Assembly (NCBI RefSeq): GCF_027622855.1
Contig: NZ_JAPZVR010000001.1
Coordinates: 110,664-174,663, forward strand
DNA: 64,000 bases
Direction of reading: 5' to 3'
DNA from: Glycomyces algeriensis
GTDB taxonomy: Bacteria > Actinomycetota > Actinomycetes > Mycobacteriales > Micromonosporaceae
Of the stretch, positions 55,612 through 64,000 are shown piece by piece. Each line of letters begins with the position of its first letter. Within the stretch, counting starts at the first letter, position 1. The position numbers were made by a program, and so were the translations under genes. Below the pieces are notes generated by a model. The model was not told where the DNA came from, did not search any database, and saw only the letters and a program-made list of their open reading frames with translations.

Positions 55612-57897
55612 TTAGAGCCGCCAGACTTCGACCCGGCCCTCGCCGGTGCCGACGACGGCGAGGGCCTTGTCGTCGATCCAGGCGACTGCCGTGGAGCGGA
55701 TGGCGCCGTCGCCGGTATGCGGCGCGATGATCTCGCCGACGCGGGCGCCCGCTTCGAGGTCGAACACGCTCAGGCCCTGGTCTCCTTGCAGGAGTGCCAC
55801 GTTCTTGCCGTAGAGGTTGAACACCTGCGCCGAGGTCACCGCCTGGTCGGGCTCGATTCCTGCCGTGCCGTACCGTTCGGCGGTGGCGAGGTCCCAGGCC
55901 TGGACGCCGCCGTCCGTGCCCACGGTGACCGCGAGGCTGCGTTCACCGGCGCCGCCGGCGGTGAACGCGGCGAGGTCTCCGGCGTACTGCTCGAACGGGT
56001 CGCCGAGGAGCGCTCCGGTCGCGAAGTCCGCCACGAACACGGATTGCTCGTAGGTGCCCGCCTGGCGCAGTTCGCCGTCGATGTGGGTCAGGACGCTGGT
56101 CTCGCTGAAGGCGAAGTTCATGTCGCGGATCGGCGCGCCGGTGTACAGGTCCCGGAGTTCGCTTTCGGTGAAGTACACGGGAACCTCGTCGAGCACCCCG
56201 ACCCAGAACACCCAGCCGTAGTCCGGGGCGCGGGAGGCGATCGGATGCTCGGGGTCGTCGAGGTACCAGACGATCTCGGTGGCGGCGTCGCGTGAGAACG
56301 CGACGGACCGTCCGTCGAACTCGATCACCGACAGGTGCTCGATCGGGCCCTCATGGCCGCTGAACCGGGCCCGCTCCACGCCGGTGGCGGGGTCCCAGAT
56401 CCGGATCGCCTTGTCCTCACCGGCGGTGACTGCGACGGGTTCGCCGTCGATCTGACCGGTCCGGACATGAAGGACCGGACCGAGATGGGATCCGCTCATT
56501 TCGGTGACCAGGTCGCCCGCAGCGGCGGCGGTGAACGGGTCTTCGGTGTCGTCCGAGACGGCCTCGACGGTGGAGCTCTCGGTCGATTCGGGGTCCTCGC
56601 CCCCGAATTCCCCGCGGTCCAGAGGCAGGTACTTGAACGCCAGCAGCCCTCCCACGGCCAGGATGAGGGCGGCGGCCACGGCGACGAGGGCGAGTCGGCG
56701 GTGGCGCTTGCGACGGGGAGCGGCCGGCGCCGCTCGTTCGACCGGGGCGGTCCGGGGTGGCAGGGCGGGACTGGGGACGGGAGCGGGGGAGTTGATGGTG
56801 TGCCGGGTGATGAGGCCGCCTTCGGAGACGGCGAGTTCGGGCTGCTCGATGGCGGCGGGGGCGATGCCGAGTTCGCGGTGGAGGCGGGTGGCGACCAGGG
56901 GCATGCGGCTGGCCGCGCCGACCAGGAAGAGGCCGCTGATCTGGTCGCCGTTGAGGCCGGATTCGCGGATGACGCCTTGGACGACGCGGATGGTGCGGGC
57001 GACCAGGGGCGCGCAGACCTGTTCGACCTCGTCGCGGGTGAGGTGGGCGTCGACGTCGAAGAGGGGGAGCGTCAGATCGGTTGCAGCGGTGCGGGAGAGG
57101 CGTTCCTTGGCCAGACGCACCTCCTCCATGAACGCGGTGCGGGCGCGCCGGTCGGCGGCCTCGGCGGGGTGCAGGAGCCGGTTCCAGCGGTCGTCGCCGG
57201 GGTGGACGGTGGCGGCGAGGTGTTCGGCGAGGGCATGGTCGAAGTCGAGGCCGCCGAGGTCCGTGGCGCCGTCGACGGCGAGCAGCTCGAAGCCGGCGGG
57301 CGTGCGCTGCAGGACGGTGGCGTCGAACGTGCCGCCGCCGAGGTCGTAGACGACCACGCCGGACCCGGGCGGGATGTCGGCGCCCAACGCCTCGGCGAAA
57401 TAGGAGGCGGCGGCGACGGGCTCGGCCACGAGGTCCACCGCGCCGAGTCCGGCGGCGGTGGCGGCGTCCGCGACCACATGGCGGCGGACGGGCCCCCAGG
57501 AGGCCGGGACGGTGACAGTGACGGGGCCGAGCGATCCGAGGGTCTGCTCGCATTCGCGCGCGACGCGGGAGAGGACGGCGGCGATGACGCTCACTGTGGG
57601 GATCTCGATGCCGCCCAACAGGAGCGAATCGTCATCGATGCGGCGTTTGGGGTTGGGCTCGTAGCGGTCGGGACGGCGCCGTCCGGAGTGGACGGCGTCA
57701 GTGCCGACGACGGGGCCGTCCTCGCCGAGGAACACCGCGGAGGGCAGCTGCGGCGCGCCGTCGAACAGCTGCTGGCCGACCCGGCCATCAGCGCGCCGGA
57801 CGGTGGCGACGGTGTTGGAAGTGCCGAAGTCGATGCTGATCGCGACCGGCCGAGAGCTGGAGAAGGGCATGAGACCACTGTAGGCTCTGGATTCCAC
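55612..57897 (-). CDS. Hsp70-like ATPase fused to a WD40-like propeller
   Basis: A 761-residue protein. The GTG at 57897 has AAGGAG 8 bases upstream and is preferred; an ATG at 57870 with TACAGT 6 bases upstream could serve a leaderless transcript. The actin-like ATPase is at about 18-375: SIDFGTSNTVATV, YDLGGGTFDATVL and GLFLVGAASRMPLVA. A proline linker and a basic patch precede one membrane helix (LALVAVAAALILAVGGLLAF). The outer part (about 440-761) holds WD40-type repeats such as AVTAGEDKAIRIWDPATG. An outside propeller coupled to an inside ATPase suggests sensing across the membrane; that is inferred. It is a paralog of the protein at 29602-31206. Confidence 0.85.
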   Translation of the reverse strand: MESRAYSGLMPFSSSRPVAISIDFGTSNTVATVRRADGRVGQQLFDGAPQLPSAVFLGEDGPVVGTDAVHSGRRRPDRYEPNPKRRIDDDSLLLGGIEIPTVSVIAAVLSRVARECEQTLGSLGPVTVTVPASWGPVRRHVVADAATAAGLGAVDLVAEPVAAASYFAEALGADIPPGSGVVVYDLGGGTFDATVLQRTPAGFELLAVDGATDLGGLDFDHALAEHLAATVHPGDDRWNRLLHPAEAADRRARTAFMEEVRLAKERLSRTAATDLTLPLFDVDAHLTRDEVEQVCAPLVARTIRVVQGVIRESGLNGDQISGLFLVGAASRMPLVATRLHRELGIAPAAIEQPELAVSEGGLITRHTINSPAPVPSPALPPRTAPVERAAPAAPRRKRHRRLALVAVAAALILAVGGLLAFKYLPLDRGEFGGEDPESTESSTVEAVSDDTEDPFTAAAAGDLVTEMSGSHLGPVLHVRTGQIDGEPVAVTAGEDKAIRIWDPATGVERARFSGHEGPIEHLSVIEFDGRSVAFSRDAATEIVWYLDDPEHPIASRAPDYGWVFWVGVLDEVPVYFTESELRDLYTGAPIRDMNFAFSETSVLTHIDGELRQAGTYEQSVFVADFATGALLGDPFEQYAGDLAAFTAGGAGERSLAVTVGTDGGVQAWDLATAERYGTAGIEPDQAVTSAQVFNLYGKNVALLQGDQGLSVFDLEAGARVGEIIAPHTGDGAIRSTAVAWIDDKALAVVGTGEGRVEVWRL

Positions 57898-57968
57898 GCA
57901 CGGATCTCCTTGTGCGGCATCAGGTCTGTGTCAAGCGCGCAGGTACTGCCAGGCCTCGCAGAGCCCGC

Positions 57969-59741
57969 TCAGTGCAGATCGGTCTGGGTCAGGTGCATTT
58001 CGGCGTACCGACCCGAGGCTTCGAGCAGTTCCTCATGCGTGCCCTGCTCGACGATCCGGCCCTGGTCGAGGACGACGATGCGGTCGGCTTGGCGGATGGT
58101 GGACAGCCGGTGCGCGACGACCAGCGAGGTGCGGTCCCGCATGAGCCGGTTGAGCGCCTCTTTGACCAGCTCCTCGGCCGCCGGGTCGAGGGCTGAGGTC
58201 GCCTCGTCGAGGAGGAGGATGCGCGGATTGCGCACGAGTGCGCGCGCGATCGCGAGCCGCTGGCGCTGCCCGCCCGACAGGCGCGCCCCGCGCTCGCCGA
58301 CCACGGTGTCGAGGCCGTCGGGGAGTTCCTCCACGAACTGCCAGGCGTTGGCGTCGCGCAGTGCGAGCACGATCCGCTCCTCGTCGGCGTCCCGCAGGCC
58401 GTAGGCCACGTTCTCCCGGATGGTGCCCTCGAACAGGACCGACTCCTGCGGCACCACCGAGATGAAGCGGCGTGCCGTGCGCAGGTCGAGCCGCTGCATG
58501 TCGACGCCGTCGAGCAGGATGCGGCCTGAGGCGGGGCGCACGAATCCCAGCACGAGGTTGAGCAGTGTGGACTTGCCGGAACCGGAGGGCCCGACGAAGG
58601 CGACCGTCGTCCCGGGCTCGATATCGAGCGAGACCTCTTGCACCGCATCGGTCTCGGCTTCGGGGTACCGGTGCGAGACGTTCTCGAGGACGAGGCGGCC
58701 GTCCAGGGCGTCCACCTCCTGCTTGCCCGCGTTCTGTTCGACGTCCGGCTCCTCCAGGACCTCGGCGATCGAGCGGACCGATTCCAGTCCGCGCGCGCCG
58801 ACCGGGATCAGCATCATCAGCTGGGTGAGCCCCTGTGTCAGCAGTGCGAAGTAGGTCGACAGCAGCACCACTTCGCCGGCGGTGATCGGGAGGATTCCGG
58901 TGAGCGCGAAGGTCGCCGCGAGTACGAGGCAGCCCACGCCGAGCAGCTGCATGGTGACCCACGAGATCGAGGCCACGTGGCCGTTGAGCATGTCCAGGTG
59001 CAGGCCGGCGTGCCGCACGTTCGCGGCACTGCTGGCGACCCGCGAGACCGCGGTCTGCTCGAGTCCGTGCGCCCGGGTGACCGGCATGAGCGAGGCCATT
59101 TCCCCGACCCTCGCCGCCAGCGACTCCATCTCCCGCCGGAACTTCTCGTTGCGGACCTGGGACCGGCGGCGCAGGCCGGCGCGCAGCCCGATCGCGATGG
59201 GTACGGCGAGGGCGTAGACGGGCAGGAACTGGGGGACGGTAATGGCGGTCATGGTGACGGCGCCGATGAGCACCATGGTCGCCGACAGCAGCGGGTGGGT
59301 GATCTGCTGGAGCATGAGTTCGACGTTCTCGACGTCCCGGACGAGCTTGTTCTGCACGATCGAGGAGCTCATCCGAGTGTGGTAGCCGATCGACAGGCTC
59401 TGCAGCCGGGCGGCCAGGGCGTTGCGGAGGTCGGCGCCCGTATCGCGCACCACCGTCATGAAGTTGCGCGTGTAGAGGATGTGGTTGGGGTAGTTCTGCA
59501 CCAGCAGCACCACCGCGAGGGCGAGCCATCCCAGGACCGCCGTCACCGAACCCTCGGTGACGACGAGGTCGATGATCGCGGCGGTCACCACCGGCAGGAA
59601 CCACAATGGAATCTCTTTGACGGTGAACGCGGTGACGGCCAGGAGCATGCGCCCAGGGCGGCGCATGAGCAGGCGGAACACAGAACGCGCGGCTTGCGAG
59701 CCGCTCAGCGGGGACCGATCGGCAAACGCTTGCACAGGCAT
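57969..59741 (-). CDS. ABC exporter, fused membrane and ATPase domains
   Basis: A 590-residue half-transporter. The start is taken at MPVQAFADRS, with TATCAT 6 bases before the ATG and no Shine-Dalgarno, so it may be leaderless. Six membrane helices (about 20-310) precede an ATPase domain. That domain has Walker A VGPSGSGKSTLLN, signature LSGGQRQRLAIARAL, Walker B ILLLDEATSALD and H-loop VVAHRLST. All motifs are intact, so a homodimer should be active. This MsbA/lipid-A or drug-export type has no visible substrate marker. It lies just upstream of the Hsp70-WD40 gene's start but in the same direction, 71 bases after it. Confidence 0.9.
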   Translation of the reverse strand: MPVQAFADRSPLSGSQAARSVFRLLMRRPGRMLLAVTAFTVKEIPLWFLPVVTAAIIDLVVTEGSVTAVLGWLALAVVLLVQNYPNHILYTRNFMTVVRDTGADLRNALAARLQSLSIGYHTRMSSSIVQNKLVRDVENVELMLQQITHPLLSATMVLIGAVTMTAITVPQFLPVYALAVPIAIGLRAGLRRRSQVRNEKFRREMESLAARVGEMASLMPVTRAHGLEQTAVSRVASSAANVRHAGLHLDMLNGHVASISWVTMQLLGVGCLVLAATFALTGILPITAGEVVLLSTYFALLTQGLTQLMMLIPVGARGLESVRSIAEVLEEPDVEQNAGKQEVDALDGRLVLENVSHRYPEAETDAVQEVSLDIEPGTTVAFVGPSGSGKSTLLNLVLGFVRPASGRILLDGVDMQRLDLRTARRFISVVPQESVLFEGTIRENVAYGLRDADEERIVLALRDANAWQFVEELPDGLDTVVGERGARLSGGQRQRLAIARALVRNPRILLLDEATSALDPAAEELVKEALNRLMRDRTSLVVAHRLSTIRQADRIVVLDQGRIVEQGTHEELLEASGRYAEMHLTQTDLH

Positions 59742-60231
59742 GCATCGATGATACGCCTGGACGCGCAGGCTCCGCGGACGCGGACCGCTGTCGAGCGGTG
59801 ACCGGGGTTCGGATGGTCGGTTCGCGGCCTTCGCCGACGGGAAACTGCAGCGGCGCAACGCCCTCGAACGCCTGAGGGCTTCGAGAATCTGGTTCACCGT
59901 TCACGTTCTCGCTGCGCCGCTGTGGATCGCCGCCGCTGAAATGGCGATCCTGCGAGGCGAGGCGGCCGCAGATGACCGAACGCGGCGCGCACCTCTTGGA
60001 CGAAGCCGCCGCGGAACAAGCGCGAAGGCACAGCGGGGAATCGCAATAGGACACGCGTAACCTCGGCCCGAGTTCGCCATCCGCCCCCGCCTCGCCTCAC
60101 GCGGCCCCGACTGACGGTTGCTGCGAGTGCACGGGCGGCCTTGGCGAAACCGCCCGGGCGGGCTTCGTTTGGCCGACTATGGCAGGGGGGTATTGCCCCG
60201 TCTCGGACCGCAACGAGGGAGAGGGCCCGCC
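59742..60231. other. Divergent promoter region of exporter and catalase
   Basis: About 490 bases without a gene. Frames here are open but arginine-rich and without protein character. It should hold the catalase promoter; no oxidative-stress operator was recognised. Confidence 0.45.
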
Positions 60232-62340
<2,109 letters not shown>

Positions 62341-62494
62341 CCCGACACGCCGGCTGGAGCCGGGCACGGTGGCTCCTGCCGCGTGAGCCTGTGACAGGTG
62401 AAGGCCTCCGGGTGCGTGAGGTGTGTTCGACGGCTGAACGCCACGCAAGCGCTGCGGCATGAACGGACGACCGCCCGCCGCTCACTTTTGAGAT

Positions 62495-62514
62495 ATAACT
62501 CGACCTCGAGTTAT
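62495..62514. repeat. AT-rich perfect palindrome in a convergent region
   Basis: ATAACTCGA and TCGAGTTAT arms around CC form a perfect 20-base dyad. It lies between the ends of catalase and GH26, where no promoter is expected. It resembles an operator more than a terminator because the stem is AT-rich and there is no T tract. Confidence 0.6.
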
Positions 62515-62536
62515 TTGCGCCGTCGAGCGCAGACGC

Positions 62537-62568
62537 CAGTGGCCGGGAGGTGATCCTCCCGGCCACTG
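62537..62568 (-). terminator. Hairpin terminator of the GH26 gene
   Basis: CAGTGGCCGGGAGG and CCTCCCGGCCACTG arms with a TGAT loop, 15 bases past the GH26 stop. It can also stop read-through from catalase. Confidence 0.8.
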
Positions 62569-62582
62569 TTCTGCGGTGGTGC

Positions 62583-64000
62583 TCAGCCGAGGTCGGGGAC
62601 CTCGTCGCGGGTGATGACGTAGTTGCTGCTGTAGACGTTGCGCAGGTGCGCGACGGAGTTGCTGACGGTGAGGTGCTCACCGTGCCAGGTGTTGAAGAGG
62701 ACCCAGCGGGTGTCGGTGGACTGGAGCCGGGCGGGGTCGGGGATGGGGCCGTTCTCGTGCAGGGCGATCGGCATGGTGTTGCCGACGATGCCGCGCATCC
62801 GGTTGTACATCGCGTTCAGCGGGTCGTAGTTCCCGTTGCCCGCGTAGGTGTCGGCGCCTGAGAAGTCGACGTAGGCGTCACCTGGGTAGAAGGCGGCGTC
62901 AGGGGCGCCGTTGAAGGGGTGCAGCCAGATCAGGTTGTTCAGGCCCTTGGTGTGGGTGTAGTAGTCGTACATATAGCGCCACAGGCGGTTGTACTGCTGC
63001 CCGCCTTCTTTGCTCCACCAGAACCAGGTGCCGCCGGCCTCGTGGAAGGGCCGCCAGAGTGCCGCGACGCCGGCGTCCTCGAGCTGCTGGAGTTCGGCGG
63101 CGGCGCCGTCCAGCCGCTCGTGGAAGGAGCGGTTCTCGTTCGTCCCCGGGGTGAGGACGCGGTTGATGGAGACGGTCTGCAGGCTGCCGTCGTAGCCGTC
63201 GGGGAAGGTCGGGGCGCCCATGTGGTAGCCGATCATGGGGATGCCGCCGGCGTTCCACCAGTCGATGGCCCGCTGGGAGAAGTCGGGGGAGTCGCCGCGG
63301 TCGAGGCCGCGGATGGCCGGGTGCTTGCCGGTGTTGTTGTAGATGTAGTTCATCTCGTACTCGGGGCCGCCGATCCAGGTGGACTCCTGCTGCCCGGAGA
63401 TGATGTGGTTGCCGTACTGGCTCTGGATGAAGCACAGCAGGTTCCGGGCCTGCTGCGTGGCGTTGGGGTTGTTCGGCTGGACGGTGCACTGCTGGCTGCC
63501 GCCGCCGTTGGACCACCGCTGGTTGGCCTGGCCGTTGCACTGCCAGAGCTGGGTCGCGGTGCCGTTGGCGGTGGCGGCGCCGACGACGTCGACGCAGAGG
63601 CCCGACTGCTCGCCGGTGATGCTGCCGTTGCTGTTGCGGTTGAACTGCTGGTTGGCGCCGCCGTTGCAGTTCCAGGTCACCAGCCGGGTTCCGGCGGCGG
63701 TCTGGTTGTTGTACGCGTCGAGGCAGCGGGTGCCGCCGAGGGTGCGCAGTTCACCGGCGGTCGTGAACTCCCATTGCTGGCTGGCCGCCCCGGAGCAGTC
63801 CCGGATGACGACGGCGGCGCCGGGGGTGGTGCTGCCGCCCGCGACGTCGAGGCAGCGACCGGAGGCGGCGCTGGTGAGCGTCGCCGTGGCGGCGGACGCG
63901 GTACCGGGATTGAGGGCGAGGCTTGCGGCGACCGCCGCGAGGGCGACGAGGAACGCCAGGACCAGGCGTCGCCATCGTTGCCGGGCTTCGGGCAGGACGG
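62583..64000 (-). CDS. Secreted GH26 beta-mannanase with N-terminal ricin lectin, start missing
   Basis: About 472 residues are visible; the start codon lies just beyond the right edge. The signal peptide is visible (RWRRLVLAFLVALAAVAASL, then TASAATA). A CBM13 ricin lectin follows directly (about the first 170 residues), in contrast to the C-terminal lectins elsewhere in the window. The GH26 domain begins near QQARNLLCFIQSQYGNHIISG. ALWRPFHEAGG carries the acid/base Glu and PIALHENG the nucleophile Glu. It cuts the mannan backbone and fits functionally with the GH5, GH27 and esterase cluster about 16 kb away. A hairpin terminator follows. Confidence 0.9.
   Translation of the reverse strand, partial: VLPEARQRWRRLVLAFLVALAAVAASLALNPGTASAATATLTSAASGRCLDVAGGSTTPGAAVVIRDCSGAASQQWEFTTAGELRTLGGTRCLDAYNNQTAAGTRLVTWNCNGGANQQFNRNSNGSITGEQSGLCVDVVGAATANGTATQLWQCNGQANQRWSNGGGSQQCTVQPNNPNATQQARNLLCFIQSQYGNHIISGQQESTWIGGPEYEMNYIYNNTGKHPAIRGLDRGDSPDFSQRAIDWWNAGGIPMIGYHMGAPTFPDGYDGSLQTVSINRVLTPGTNENRSFHERLDGAAAELQQLEDAGVAALWRPFHEAGGTWFWWSKEGGQQYNRLWRYMYDYYTHTKGLNNLIWLHPFNGAPDAAFYPGDAYVDFSGADTYAGNGNYDPLNAMYNRMRGIVGNTMPIALHENGPIPDPARLQSTDTRWVLFNTWHGEHLTVSNSVAHLRNVYSSNYVITRDEVPDLG

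Noticed and set aside
56335-58404. A 689-codon plus-strand frame over Hsp70-WD40 and the exporter
   Set aside because: It crosses two real genes in antisense and has low-complexity Gly/Glu sequence.

Overview
The window is high-GC DNA with GTG starts, many secreted glycosidases carrying ricin-type (CBM13) lectin tails, FHA and PASTA-free Ser/Thr kinases, WXG100/YbaB gene pairs and leaderless-looking promoters. This is an actinomycete pattern. From memory the mix of lectin-tailed glycosidases and conflict-type genes resembles the Glycomyces/Micromonospora group, but the sequence alone does not prove the genus. No rRNA, tRNA or CRISPR array was seen.

Layout. (1) 0-6 kb is a decaying carbohydrate region: a ricin-lectin gene reduced to its promoter and C-terminal tail, an intact GH43/CBM35 enzyme, a ROK regulator remnant, a truncated GH42 beta-galactosidase and an IS630 element with three frameshifts. 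(2) 6-9.8 kb holds a tandem P-loop protein, two hypothetical proteins and scraps of IS630 and IS5-like transposases. (3) 9.8-23.4 kb is a signalling/conflict island: kinase-WD40, hypothetical protein, FHA-kinase, a SAVMC3_10250/DUF7019-like protein, a frameshifted membrane protein, a caspase-like protease with an EACC1-like N-terminus and a membrane tail, and a large nSTAND1 NTPase-WD40 protein. (4) 23.5-31.8 kb holds an ECF42/DGPF operon, a divergent MerR/SDR pair, membrane proteins and an Hsp70-like protein. (5) 32-35.2 kb is a TPR-CHAT protease overlapping a small membrane protein. (6) NhaA is at 35.6 kb, followed by a YbaB/WXG100 (ESX-type) operon to 40.2 kb. (7) 40.63-42.04 kb is a 28-codon ORF with a good ribosome binding site, two bases upstream of a cytochrome P450. 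This is the best candidate for an undescribed system, a P450-modified RiPP. (8) 42.3-47 kb is a galactomannan-type cluster (esterase, GH5 mannanase, GH27 alpha-galactosidase, all lectin-tailed), and a GH26 mannanase sits at the right edge. (9) 47.4-55.4 kb holds a serine hydrolase, then a solute-binding protein, two permeases and a GH74 xyloglucanase. (10) 55.6-62.3 kb holds an Hsp70-WD40 fusion, an ABC exporter and a large-subunit catalase.

How the genes work together. The secreted GH27, GH5, esterase and GH26 enzymes should jointly strip galactose and acetyl groups from galactomannan and cut its backbone. The GH74 enzyme and the ABC importer look like a separate xyloglucan uptake unit; it has no ATPase gene and presumably uses a shared one elsewhere. 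The kinase, caspase, nSTAND and CHAT genes look like sensor/effector modules of the kind described for multicellular bacteria. Their role here is inferred only from domain content and gene order.
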